Shown piece by piece: positions 1 through 5,762 of a stretch of 9,796 nucleotides of DNA. How positions within the stretch are numbered: the stretch's first letter is position 1; each line of letters opens with the position of its first letter. This DNA is from an uncultured Oscillospiraceae bacterium (GTDB taxonomy: Bacteria; Bacillota; Clostridia; Oscillospirales; Ruminococcaceae): assembly GCA_900556255.1 (NCBI GenBank), contig USNZ01000025.1:1-9796 (forward strand), read 5' to 3'. The position numbers and the translations under genes were made by a program. The notes beneath the pieces were generated by a model that ran no database searches, was not told where the DNA came from, and saw nothing but the letters and a program-made list of their open reading frames with translations.

Positions 1-1
1 C

Positions 2-169
2 AAGTACGGCACCGATTTGTCCGAGGGTGAGGCCAACAAGGTCGTCAAAAAGGAAATCGGCGTTGTGTTCAGCCACGTTTTGGAGAACGCCGGCGTCTTT
101 AAGCAGGACAAGGCCGGCCAGGAAGCCTTTGTGCGCTTTATGAACAGCGTCGGCTTTAAGAAAGCCTGA
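2..169 (+). CDS. 3' end of an unrecognised protein gene (55 C-terminal residues)
   Basis: An open frame enters from the left edge and ends at TGA (167-169). The 55 visible residues begin KYGTDLSEGEANKV and end FMNSVGFKKA. They are rich in Lys, Gly and Val and look like a soluble alpha-helical C-terminus, with no membrane segment, cysteine or recognisable motif. Codon use (GGC, GCC, AAG, CTG-type) matches the neighbouring genes, and an intrinsic terminator starts 20 bp after the stop, so this is very likely a genuine gene end. I do not recognise the family from this fragment and assign no function. The start and most of the gene lie outside the window. Confidence 0.75.
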   Translation, partial: KYGTDLSEGEANKVVKKEIGVVFSHVLENAGVFKQDKAGQEAFVRFMNSVGFKKA

Positions 170-173
170 ACCG

Positions 174-228
174 AAAAAAACAAAAACACCGCCCTGCCGC
201 ATTTTTGCGGCAGGGCGGTTGCTGTTTT
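174..228. terminator. Bidirectional intrinsic terminator between convergent genes
   Basis: A perfect 13-bp stem CCGCCCTGCCGCA (189-201) and TGCGGCAGGGCGG (206-218) closes a TTTT loop. On the plus strand it is followed by TTGCTGTTTT (219-228). On the minus strand the stem is followed by a T-rich tail, the complement of the A-rich run at 174-186. It therefore can end both the plus-strand gene stopping at 169 and the minus-strand gene stopping at 240. Confidence 0.9.
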
Positions 229-239
229 ATCGGGCTGCT

Positions 240-2018
240 TTACGCTTCTTCGATTTTCATATGGGGGTTGCGGGGAACATAGTCGGCAACGTTCAGCTCC
301 CAAACTGTGCCCTCCTCGGACTCCTGCGTTTTGGTAAAGCCGAACTGTGCATAAAATTCACGTACCATAGCGTTTTTGGCGGTGGGGTAATAGTAACCGA
401 CCACCTTTTCCACCCCGCGGGCGGCGGCGTGACGCATCAGGGTGTCCATCATGGCGTCCTCCATGCCGCGCTTGAGCACACGGCAGCTCATCAGCCAAAG
501 GCGCATATGCAGCGCGCTTCCCTGCTGCTGCCCCGCCACAACGGTGACAATGCCGTTGTCGCCGAATTTATCCACCAGCTTGCCGCACAGGCACAGATGG
601 TCGGCGTCCTCGGCCATGGTGCGGATGTCGTCCTCCGAGCAGCGCAGCGTGGTCAGGTTGAACTGGTTGGACTTGTTGGTCAGCTGGGCAATGCGCTGGA
701 TGTACAGCGGGGCAAAGCCCTGTATGGTCGCAGTCATTTCCAGGCTGTCCAGATACTGGCCGTAGTCGGCAAAGGCGGCCTGCGCCTTGGCACGCTCGGC
801 ATTCTGGTGGTACAGCTCGGTCTTTTTAAGGTCCTCTTTAGACAGGGCCGTAACTTCAAAGTAGCCGCCGTGATCCAACGTCTTGATGTAGTTTTCGGCA
901 CCGTCCATGGCGGGCACGGCGGCACCGGGTACCTGCGCAGCCACAATGGCGCGCTCGGCGGGGTTGTCGTCCGCAAAGACAAAGCTGTCGGCGCCAAGGC
1001 TCAGCTCGGATGCCATGGCCAGAAGATTGCGGTCCTTCGGCTCCCAGTTGGCCTTGATGGCAACAAAATCGTCGGGACGCAGTACGCCGTCCGGGTGGTT
1101 GAGGCCTGCCAGCGCGTTGGCTTCATCGTTTTTGGAGTCGACAGCCAAAATTACGCCGATGGATTTCAGTGCCTTGCAATAGCTCTGGAATTCCGCATAG
1201 ACCTGCCCTTCGGGAACTTCGGGGCCGATGGCCAGGCCGTCCACACCGTCGTCGCCCACGATGCCGCCCCACAGGGTGTTGTCCAGATCGAGCACCAGCG
1301 CCTTTTTGTTGCGGCCGTAGATGGATTTTACGATGTTGGCCACGCTGTTGGCCAGCGAGGGAATGGCGTCCAGACACATGGCATACTTGTACATGTGCCA
1401 GAAGAAAGCATCGCCCCAGGCGGTCAGGCCGTAATCGGCCGACAGGTAATCAATATCATTGATATAGAAATTCTCGTGCGTGGCGGCGTAGGCATAGAAC
1501 CGCTGATTCAAGCGGCTGATAAAGTTGGAGCGCCCGTGAATATCCCAGATATCGCGGTTGCCCATCAGGCGGTAGTTGGGACGGTCAAAGTTGTTTTGTA
1601 TAACGGGGCAGCCGAACTTTTGCGCCAGTGCCTGCCACATGGTTTCAAAGTGGCTGTACTGGGCGTCCAGCATCGCGTCGATGTCGGCGGCACTGTCGGC
1701 GGTGGTGGGCAGGTCGGTCAGGTTGCGCCAGGTGGTGTGGATATAAATGATATCCGGGTGGAACTCGTCCAGCTCGGGGCTGCCGAACATGGCATCCTGC
1801 CAATATTGACCGTACTCGCTTTGGTAGAATTCGGCCTCAATGCCGTATTGCAGCAAAAAAAGACCCAGCTGGTCGGCTACCTCATTGGTGGTGGAGCCGC
1901 CCAAAATGGCAATTTTCTTGTGCAGGGCATGGGGGTTCTGTGCCAGCAGTTCGCGGCGCAGGCGGCGTTTTTTGCGCAGCAGGGTTTCGGTGTCCAAGGG
2001 ATAGTGGAAACAATCCAT
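240..2018 (-). CDS. FkbH-like HAD-IIIC family phosphatase / acyltransferase, three-domain, free-standing
   Basis: The 592-residue protein has three parts. Residues 35-235 form an SGNH-hydrolase-like region (LGGSTT at 39-44). Residues 238-385 form a HAD-IIIC domain with DLDNT (D244, D246, T248), VDSKN (S295), a Lys candidate (K322/K328) and FADDNPAER (D350, D351). Residues 435-578 are a GNAT-like domain containing MSCRVLKRGME with Cys512. In polyketide systems FkbH proteins take 1,3-bisphosphoglycerate, remove phosphate and load a glyceryl group onto an acyl carrier protein; the Cys in this C-terminal motif is the likely thioester carrier, from family knowledge. No carrier protein or polyketide gene is visible, so the acceptor is unknown; a cell-surface or exopolysaccharide role is possible but only inferred. 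The start at 2018 was chosen because GGGGAGG lies just upstream; longer in-frame extensions overlap the preceding gene. It is the last gene of a three-gene operon, 16 bp after the TSCPD gene. Confidence 0.88.
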   Translation of the reverse strand: MDCFHYPLDTETLLRKKRRLRRELLAQNPHALHKKIAILGGSTTNEVADQLGLFLLQYGIEAEFYQSEYGQYWQDAMFGSPELDEFHPDIIYIHTTWRNLTDLPTTADSAADIDAMLDAQYSHFETMWQALAQKFGCPVIQNNFDRPNYRLMGNRDIWDIHGRSNFISRLNQRFYAYAATHENFYINDIDYLSADYGLTAWGDAFFWHMYKYAMCLDAIPSLANSVANIVKSIYGRNKKALVLDLDNTLWGGIVGDDGVDGLAIGPEVPEGQVYAEFQSYCKALKSIGVILAVDSKNDEANALAGLNHPDGVLRPDDFVAIKANWEPKDRNLLAMASELSLGADSFVFADDNPAERAIVAAQVPGAAVPAMDGAENYIKTLDHGGYFEVTALSKEDLKKTELYHQNAERAKAQAAFADYGQYLDSLEMTATIQGFAPLYIQRIAQLTNKSNQFNLTTLRCSEDDIRTMAEDADHLCLCGKLVDKFGDNGIVTVVAGQQQGSALHMRLWLMSCRVLKRGMEDAMMDTLMRHAAARGVEKVVGYYYPTAKNAMVREFYAQFGFTKTQESEEGTVWELNVADYVPRNPHMKIEEA

Positions 2019-2034
2019 GGTGCCCTCCCCTTTT

Positions 2035-2289
2035 TTACATCTGCTCCAGGGCGGCCTGCAGGGCGTGGGCAATCTGGTCGGGGCAGCTGGTGGACTTGCT
2101 GCCGCACACGGTGCCCTGCATACGGGCAATGGCGTCCTCGGCCTTCATGCCGACGAGCAGCCGGGAAATGCCCTTGAGGTTGCCGTTGCAGCCGCCCTCC
2201 ACTTTGACAGAAGCGATGGTGTGGTCGGGGTTCAGTTCGATTTCGGTGCTGCGGGAGCAGACGCCCTTGTTCTGATAGGTGAAAGTCAT
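2035..2289 (-). CDS. TSCPD-domain small protein with four cysteines (TIGR03905-like)
   Basis: This 84-residue protein carries the signature TSCPD at residues 67-71 and four cysteines, C11, C34, C62 and C69, in the contexts GVCS, GGCNGN, TVCG and TSCPD. The pattern matches the stand-alone four-Cys TSCPD family widespread in Clostridia. A related domain is found at the C-terminus of B12-dependent class II ribonucleotide reductases. The four cysteines suggest metal or Fe-S binding, but the biochemical role of the free-standing proteins is not established and I do not assign one. The length is full for the family. ATG at 2289 has a strong AGGAG 8 nt upstream. The gene sits between the PHP gene (33 bp upstream) and the FkbH-like gene (16 bp downstream), all on the minus strand, so co-transcription is likely. 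Confidence 0.9.
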   Translation of the reverse strand: MTFTYQNKGVCSRSTEIELNPDHTIASVKVEGGCNGNLKGISRLLVGMKAEDAIARMQGTVCGSKSTSCPDQIAHALQAALEQM

Positions 2290-2300
2290 GGTTGTATCTC

Positions 2301-2340
2301 CTTTATTGTTTACGTTTCTGCTTTATTGTTTACGTTTCTG
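2301..2340. repeat. Perfect 20-bp tandem duplication covering the PHP gene stop codon
   Basis: The unit ctttattgtttacgtttctg occurs twice head to tail, at 2301-2320 and 2321-2340, with no mismatch. On the minus strand one copy encodes the last codons QKRKQ and stop of the PHP gene. The second copy is a non-coding echo placed between that stop and the ribosome binding site of the TSCPD gene. Perfect identity suggests a recent replication-slippage event. It lengthens the spacer from 13 to 33 bp without damaging either gene. Confidence 0.97.
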
Positions 2341-3171
2341 CGCTAAATCACGGATACGCAAAATTTGTTCCTCTGCTGTGGTGCAGGTGCCCACCGGGCG
2401 GGGATGGGCGCTGTTCATGCCGTGGTAGTCGGTGCCGCCGGTGACGATCAAATCATATTGCTGCGCCCAGGCGGTAAGTTGGGCTTTGTCCTCCGGCGTG
2501 TTGCGCGGGTGGTCGATTTCCACGCCGTCGATGCGCCCTGCCTTGATGAGTTCCTCCGCCAGTTCCATGCTGTGGTAAACACTGGGGTGTGCCAGCACGA
2601 CAACGGCGCGGCATTGCTTGGCAAGCGCCAGTACGGTGTCAACGGATTCGTAGGCGGGGTTGTGCAAAATTTTGCCGCGCACAGGCTTTAGGCCGAATAG
2701 GGCGCGGTAGGTGTCGCCGTACATGCTGTCGGCCAACGCATACTGCAAGAGCACCTGCATGACGTGAGTCTTATATAAGGTGTCACTGTTTTTACAAAGC
2801 GCCAACGCTTCCTCAGTGCGGAACTGCGGGCAAAGCTGTTCGAGTTCGGCACAGCTTTGCAAAACAGCTTGCTTACGGCGGTCAGCCATCATGGCGGAAA
2901 AATCCGCCAGCGCCCGGCAGTCATCGGGGTAATAGCATAAAAGGTGCACCCGATGCTCACGGGCAAAATCGTAGGCTGTCAGCTCGGTGGCGGGAATGAG
3001 GTTTACCCCCTCCTGCTGCGGGTGGTCGTAGGCATACCGCACACTGCGGATACTGTCGTGGTCGGATATCGCGAGCCAATCCAGCCCCGCGCATCGGGCA
3101 AGGAACGGCAGCTTTTCAACAGGTGTCGAGCCGTCCGAGTATAAGGTATGGGTGTGCAGATCACCGCGCAT
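2323..3171 (-). CDS. PHP-domain metal-dependent phosphoesterase (TrpH/YciV-like)
   Basis: The 282-residue protein has the full metal-ligand set of PHP phosphoesterases: DLHTHTLYSDG (H6, H8, D13), SDHD (H38, D39), E63 in ATELTA, H76, H136 in KTHVM, H195 in LAHP and the terminal TDYH (D248, H250). Family members such as E. coli RnmA/TrpH (YciV) hydrolyse 3',5'-nucleoside bisphosphates and short RNA 5' ends with a tri-metal centre. A similar cytosolic nucleotide phosphatase role is likely, but the exact substrate cannot be read from sequence. The start is placed at the ATG at 3171 because AGGGGAG lies 6 nt upstream. An in-frame ATG at 3198 has its GAAGGGGA directly abutting the start codon and lies only about 10 nt from the predicted transcript start. 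It is the first gene of the minus-strand operon with the TSCPD and FkbH-like genes. Confidence 0.9.
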   Translation of the reverse strand: MRGDLHTHTLYSDGSTPVEKLPFLARCAGLDWLAISDHDSIRSVRYAYDHPQQEGVNLIPATELTAYDFAREHRVHLLCYYPDDCRALADFSAMMADRRKQAVLQSCAELEQLCPQFRTEEALALCKNSDTLYKTHVMQVLLQYALADSMYGDTYRALFGLKPVRGKILHNPAYESVDTVLALAKQCRAVVVLAHPSVYHSMELAEELIKAGRIDGVEIDHPRNTPEDKAQLTAWAQQYDLIVTGGTDYHGMNSAHPRPVGTCTTAEEQILRIRDLAQKRKQ

Positions 3172-3179
3172 GGCAAACT

Positions 3180-3212
3180 CCCCTTTCAAAATATCCATTC
3201 CCCTTCAAAATA
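3180..3212. repeat. Imperfect direct repeat in the PHP gene leader
   Basis: CCCCTTTCAAAATA (3180-3193) and CCCCTTCAAAATA (3200-3212) differ by one T. On the minus strand this duplicates a TATTTTGAA(A)GGGG leader with a period of about 19 bp. The copy nearer the gene supplies the AGGGGAG ribosome binding site for the start at 3171; the distal copy abuts the alternative ATG at 3198. Confidence 0.7.
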
Positions 3213-3215
3213 CTT

Positions 3216-3244
3216 ATTATAGCACAAATCGGGGGATTTGAAAA
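3216..3244 (-). promoter_or_regulatory. Predicted sigma-A promoter for the PHP-TSCPD-FkbH operon
   Basis: Read on the minus strand, TTTTCA (3244-3239) and a perfect TATAAT (3221-3216) are separated by 17 bp. Transcription would start near 3208, giving a leader of about 37 nt before the ATG at 3171. Within the spacer is an inverted repeat CAAATC-GGGG-GATTTG (3225-3240), which overlaps the promoter as an operator would. I see no terminator between the LysR gene and this promoter, so some readthrough is possible. Confidence 0.65.
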
Positions 3245-3250
3245 GGGCAT

Positions 3251-4135
3251 TTATTCGGCCATGGTCCTGGAATAGCGGCGCAGGTGGTTCAGGAACTGCT
3301 TGCCCGCCGGGGACAGCCCGCTTTTTGCAAGGCAGGCCACCCCGATGCTGCGCTTGGCCACGGGTTCCAGACGCAGCACCTGACAGCCGCAGTAGTCGGC
3401 CCCATGCTTGAACATCAATTCCGGCATGATGGCCAGCCCCTGCCCGCAGGAGACCATGGCGATCATGCTTTGGTCGTCGGCAATATAGCAGCGGCTGTTG
3501 ACCTGCAAAGCGTTGATGCGGAAGTAGCTTTGGATATCGGCGTCCACGTCCGAAAGCTGGCTGACAAAGGGCTGACCCTGCAGCTCGTCTGCATGGATGC
3601 AGCCGGGACGCTTGGGTTGGTAGTCGGCGGGGGCTAAGCAGATCAGCGTGTCATCGTACAGCGGTTCAAAGTCAAAGCCGATGGCGCTGGAATTGGACAA
3701 AAAGCCCATCTCAACGGCGCCGGTCTTGAGCCAGTTGGCAATGTCGGCGTAGGAACCCTGGTAGATCTGAACATCAATGCCGGGAAATTCCTCGCGGAAG
3801 GGCGGTAGCAGTTCGGGCATCCAGGTGACGCAGGCCGAGTTGAACACGCCAACCCGCAAAACGCCCTTGTGCGTGCCGTTGACCTGTGCAATGGACTGGT
3901 TCAGCGATTCGCTGCTGGCGGTCATCTGGCGGATGGCAGGCAAAATTGCCTCGCCGGCGGCGGTCATCTTGACGCCGCTTTTGGTGCGGGTGAACAATAA
4001 AAAGCCGCACTCGGCCTCCATGCCGGAGACTGCATGGCTGATGGCAGAGGGGGTCAGGTGCAGCTGCTCGGCGGCGGCGGCAAAGGTGCCCAGCTGCGCC
4101 ACCATGGAAAAAATCTGGCAATCGGTAAGTGTCAT
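3251..4135 (-). CDS. LysR-family transcriptional regulator
   Basis: The 294-residue protein has the standard LysR layout. An N-terminal winged helix-turn-helix spans about residues 1-60 (FSMVAQLGTFAAAAEQLHLT, then SAISHAVSGME and GFLLFTR), followed by a linker helix and a periplasmic-binding-protein-like effector domain from about 91 (GVLRVGVFNS) to the C-terminus. Such proteins bind as tetramers to T-N11-A palindromes and usually activate a divergent target while repressing themselves. The start at 4135 is chosen because AAGGAG lies 6 nt upstream; an in-frame ATG at 4150 lacks a ribosome binding site and falls inside the palindrome. A perfect T-N11-A palindrome stands immediately upstream. 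The divergent target is either the candidate sRNA at 4224 or the plus-strand operon starting at 4384. The effector molecule cannot be predicted. Confidence 0.93.
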   Translation of the reverse strand: MTLTDCQIFSMVAQLGTFAAAAEQLHLTPSAISHAVSGMEAECGFLLFTRTKSGVKMTAAGEAILPAIRQMTASSESLNQSIAQVNGTHKGVLRVGVFNSACVTWMPELLPPFREEFPGIDVQIYQGSYADIANWLKTGAVEMGFLSNSSAIGFDFEPLYDDTLICLAPADYQPKRPGCIHADELQGQPFVSQLSDVDADIQSYFRINALQVNSRCYIADDQSMIAMVSCGQGLAIMPELMFKHGADYCGCQVLRLEPVAKRSIGVACLAKSGLSPAGKQFLNHLRRYSRTMAE

Positions 4136-4148
4136 GGGATGCTCCTTC

Positions 4149-4169
4149 ATGATGAATCGGGTTCATCAT
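4149..4169. promoter_or_regulatory. LysR-type operator: perfect 8-5-8 palindrome containing T-N11-A
   Basis: ATGATGAA (4149-4156) and TTCATCAT (4162-4169) are exact inverted repeats around TCGGG. The core is T4153-N11-A4165, the classical LysR-family binding signature. Its centre, 4159, lies about 65 bp upstream of the plus-strand start predicted at about 4224, where the recognition site of a LysR activator is normally found. On the other strand it lies in the 5' leader of the regulator gene itself, a position suited to autorepression. Confidence 0.75.
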
Positions 4170-4188
4170 CTGTGTGAAAAAGTTAAGC

Positions 4189-4217
4189 TTTACTTCTTAT
4201 CCATAATGTACTATGAT
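4189..4217 (+). promoter_or_regulatory. Predicted plus-strand promoter for the candidate sRNA/leader
   Basis: TTTACT (4189-4194) and TATGAT (4212-4217) are separated by 17 bp, matching four of six and five of six consensus positions. The predicted start is near 4224. The weak -35 fits an activator-dependent promoter, and the LysR-type palindrome is at the right distance. It overlaps the minus-strand promoter of the regulator, so polymerase can probably occupy only one at a time. Confidence 0.55.
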
Positions 4218-4233
4218 TTAGACAGAAAGTCAA
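4205..4233 (-). promoter_or_regulatory. Predicted promoter of the LysR regulator gene
   Basis: On the minus strand TTGACT (4233-4228) and TACATT (4210-4205) are 17 bp apart, matching five of six and four of six consensus positions. The start would be near 4198, giving a leader of about 62 nt to the ATG at 4135. The palindrome at 4149-4169 falls within that leader. Confidence 0.5.
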
Positions 4234-4318
4234 TGCTTGCAACGCACATTGCAAGTGTACATGACCTCCCTCTTTTCCCTCTATGGCCCTGCCGGCGCAC
4301 AACGGCGGGGCTTTTTTT
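4224..4318 (+). ncRNA. Candidate small RNA (about 95 nt) divergent from the LysR gene
   Basis: This transcript is predicted from a promoter (4189-4217) and an intrinsic terminator (4286-4318) with no protein gene between them. Its 5' part folds into a hairpin at 4229-4265: CTTGCAA (4236-4242) pairs with TTGCAAG (4249-4255) around CGCACA, and GTCA-A-TG (4229-4235) pairs below with CATGAC (4260-4265), leaving a bulged A and a bulged TGTA. Between the hairpins is an uninterrupted 18-nt pyrimidine run (4265-4282, beginning CCTCCC) that resembles the anti-Shine-Dalgarno sequence and could pair with G-rich ribosome binding sites, as C-rich loops of several Gram-positive sRNAs do. Size and architecture suit a trans-acting sRNA. 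Alternatively it is an attenuator leader for the operon beginning at 4384. Transcription is not shown by sequence alone. Confidence 0.5.
4286..4318 (+). terminator. Intrinsic terminator with no protein gene upstream
   Basis: GCCCTGCCG (4286-4294) pairs with CGGCGGGGC (4303-4311), nine pairs including one T-G wobble, around an eight-base loop and followed by seven T (4312-4318). On the plus strand nothing upstream encodes a protein before the opposite-strand LysR gene, so it must end a non-coding transcript or attenuate one. Confidence 0.85.
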
Positions 4319-4319
4319 A

Positions 4320-4348
4320 TTGCGAAAATTCGCGGCTTGTGGTATTAT
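4320..4348 (+). promoter_or_regulatory. Predicted promoter of the CPBP-tadA-SDR-metA-GT operon
   Basis: TTGCGA (4320-4325) and TATTAT (4343-4348) are 17 bp apart, directly after the terminator at 4286-4318, so the operon can be transcribed independently of the candidate sRNA. A small inverted repeat GCGAA-AA-TTCGC (4322-4333) overlaps the -35 box. The transcript would start near 4355, about 29 nt before the first start codon. Confidence 0.6.
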
Positions 4349-4383
4349 AAATAGATAAAGTTCAGAATTGAGGATGGAAAGCT

Positions 4384-5289
4384 ATGGCAAGGGTTCGCGG
4401 GGTGCGCGGCGCCGCCGGGGTGTGTGCGCTGGCGGCAATACTGTATTTGCTGGCAAGAAGTGTGTTGACACTGTTGGTCAGCGACATAATGGGGCTGCTG
4501 CAGCCCGGTGCCAGCCTGGCCCATGCGGCGGGTTTTGGCGAGGTGAGCGTGGTTTTGCTGCAGACGCTGGTGGGCATCGGCGCGCTGGCACTGCCGCTGT
4601 GGTGGCTGCTGTGCACCACGCGGCTGCAGGCAAAGGACATGCGCATCATGATCCCCACGGCATGGAGCCCCGGGTTCTGTCTGCCTGTGTTTTTGGGGTT
4701 GGCAAACTTCGGCAACCTGCTGGGCGGGCTTTTGTGCCGTGTTTTCGGCATTGAGCAGCCCGGTACCCTGTTGGCCGCCGGCGGTATGGAGCTGTTTGTC
4801 CAGTTTCTGTCGCTGTGCCTGGTGCCCGCCGTGACGGAGGAACTGTTTTTCCGCGGCGCATTGCAGGGGCTTTTGCGCCCCAGCGGCAGTGCGGCGGCTA
4901 TTTTCGGCACGGCGCTGCTGTTCGGACTTTTGCATCTGGACCTGGCGCAGGGGCTGACGGCGTTTGTCTGCGCGGTGTTTCTGGGGTGGCTGGCCGAGCG
5001 TTCGGGTAGTATTCTGCCGGGTATGCTGCTGCATTTTATTAACAATACGCTGGCATTTTTGACGTTGTACCTGCGCTTGTATGCCCCGGCTGCGGCAGCC
5101 ATGGCGATAGAACTGTTCATTTTGCTGTTTTTCCCTGTGTTTGCGGCATGGCTGATTCGACATGCCCACAGGCAGGGGTTCCGCTTTTCGGCAGGGCTGC
5201 GCCCGGGCGTGGACGCGCTGAATGTATTTACCAGCCCGGCGTATTCGGCAACGGTCCTTTTTTTGGTGGCCTATGCCGCACTGGTGTAA
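4384..5289 (+). CDS. CPBP-family intramembrane metalloprotease (Abi/CAAX-type)
   Basis: This 301-residue multi-pass membrane protein has hydrophobic segments at about 11-33, 55-78, 98-120, 135-150, 172-200, 208-230, 240-258 and 287-301. The three signature motifs of the family are present: VTEELFFRG with the EExxxR residues E152, E153 and R157; FGLLH with H184; and LHFINN with H217 and N221. In the family these form the metal-binding active site within the membrane. Relatives process prenylated CAAX proteins or, in Gram-positive bacteria, act in bacteriocin self-immunity and protein maturation; no bacteriocin gene is near, so the substrate is unknown. ATG at 4384 has AGGA 9 nt upstream. It is first in a five-gene plus-strand operon and ends 10 bp before tadA. 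Confidence 0.88.
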   Translation: MARVRGVRGAAGVCALAAILYLLARSVLTLLVSDIMGLLQPGASLAHAAGFGEVSVVLLQTLVGIGALALPLWWLLCTTRLQAKDMRIMIPTAWSPGFCLPVFLGLANFGNLLGGLLCRVFGIEQPGTLLAAGGMELFVQFLSLCLVPAVTEELFFRGALQGLLRPSGSAAAIFGTALLFGLLHLDLAQGLTAFVCAVFLGWLAERSGSILPGMLLHFINNTLAFLTLYLRLYAPAAAAMAIELFILLFFPVFAAWLIRHAHRQGFRFSAGLRPGVDALNVFTSPAYSATVLFLVAYAALV

Positions 5290-5299
5290 GGGAGAATGT

Positions 5300-5761
5300 A
5301 TGACCGATGAAGAACTGATGCGCGCTGCGCTGGATGAGGCACGCATAGCCGCCGAATTGGGCGAGGTGCCTGTGGGTGCGGTTGTGGCCAAGGACGGCGA
5401 GATCGTTGCCCGCGCACACAATCTGCGGGAAACCGGCAAAAATGCCGTATACCACGCCGAGATGCTGGCCATTGATGCGGCCTGCAAGGCACTGGGCGGC
5501 TGGCGGCTGTGGCAATGCGAACTGTTTGTGACGCTGGAGCCATGCCCAATGTGCAGCGGTGCTATCATCAACAGCCGCCTGAAGCGGGTCGTGTACGGTG
5601 CCAAGGATCCCAAGGCGGGCTGCTGCGGCGGCATGACCGACCTGTTTGCTTTGCCCTTCAACCATCACCCTGTGATGGAACAGGGCCTTTTGGAAGCGGA
5701 AAGCCAGCAGCTGATGCAGGCGTTTTTTGCCCGTCTGCGTGAAAAAAGAAAGAAGAAATGA
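5300..5761 (+). CDS. tadA: tRNA-specific adenosine deaminase TadA
   Basis: The 153-residue protein is a full-length TadA. It converts adenosine 34 of the tRNA-Arg(ACG) anticodon to inosine, needed to read CGN codons. The zinc/catalytic motifs are intact: HAE with H52 and the proton-shuttling E54, and PCPMC with C82 and C85. GEVPVGAVV near the N-terminus is also characteristic. The C-terminus ends in a basic tail (REKRKKK). AGGGAG lies 5 nt before the ATG at 5300; longer in-frame extensions overlap the protease gene and were rejected. Its stop at 5761 is one base before the start of the SDR gene, so translation of the two is probably coupled. Confidence 0.95.
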   Translation: MTDEELMRAALDEARIAAELGEVPVGAVVAKDGEIVARAHNLRETGKNAVYHAEMLAIDAACKALGGWRLWQCELFVTLEPCPMCSGAIINSRLKRVVYGAKDPKAGCCGGMTDLFALPFNHHPVMEQGLLEAESQQLMQAFFARLREKRKKK

Positions 5762-5762
5762 T

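Noticed and set aside
2019..2129. 37-residue N-terminal extension of the FkbH-like protein
   Set aside because: It overlaps the TSCPD coding region and has no ribosome site, while ATG at 2018 has GGGGAGG upstream. The extension is Pro/Ala/Arg-rich, as expected for an out-of-frame reading.
219..2177. Long plus-strand open frame (652 codons) opposite the FkbH-like gene
   Set aside because: It is the antisense shadow of a gene with clear HAD and GNAT motifs. It has no ribosome site, runs through the terminator tail and shows low-complexity composition with no domain.
4233..4358. Small plus-strand reading frame from ATG at 4233
   Set aside because: There is no Shine-Dalgarno sequence, the frame runs through the terminator hairpin and T-run, and the peptide has no recognisable character. 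A non-coding transcript explains the region better.
4384..5289. Abortive-infection or bacteriocin-immunity system based on the CPBP protein
   Set aside because: There is no toxin, bacteriocin precursor, transporter or partner gene nearby. The genes that follow are tRNA-modification and metabolic genes, so a defence or immunity role has no contextual support.
4345..5661. 438-codon minus-strand frame opposite the CPBP and tadA genes
   Set aside because: It spans two genes with intact catalytic motifs on the other strand. Its translation is Gln/Arg/His-rich low-complexity sequence typical of antisense reading.
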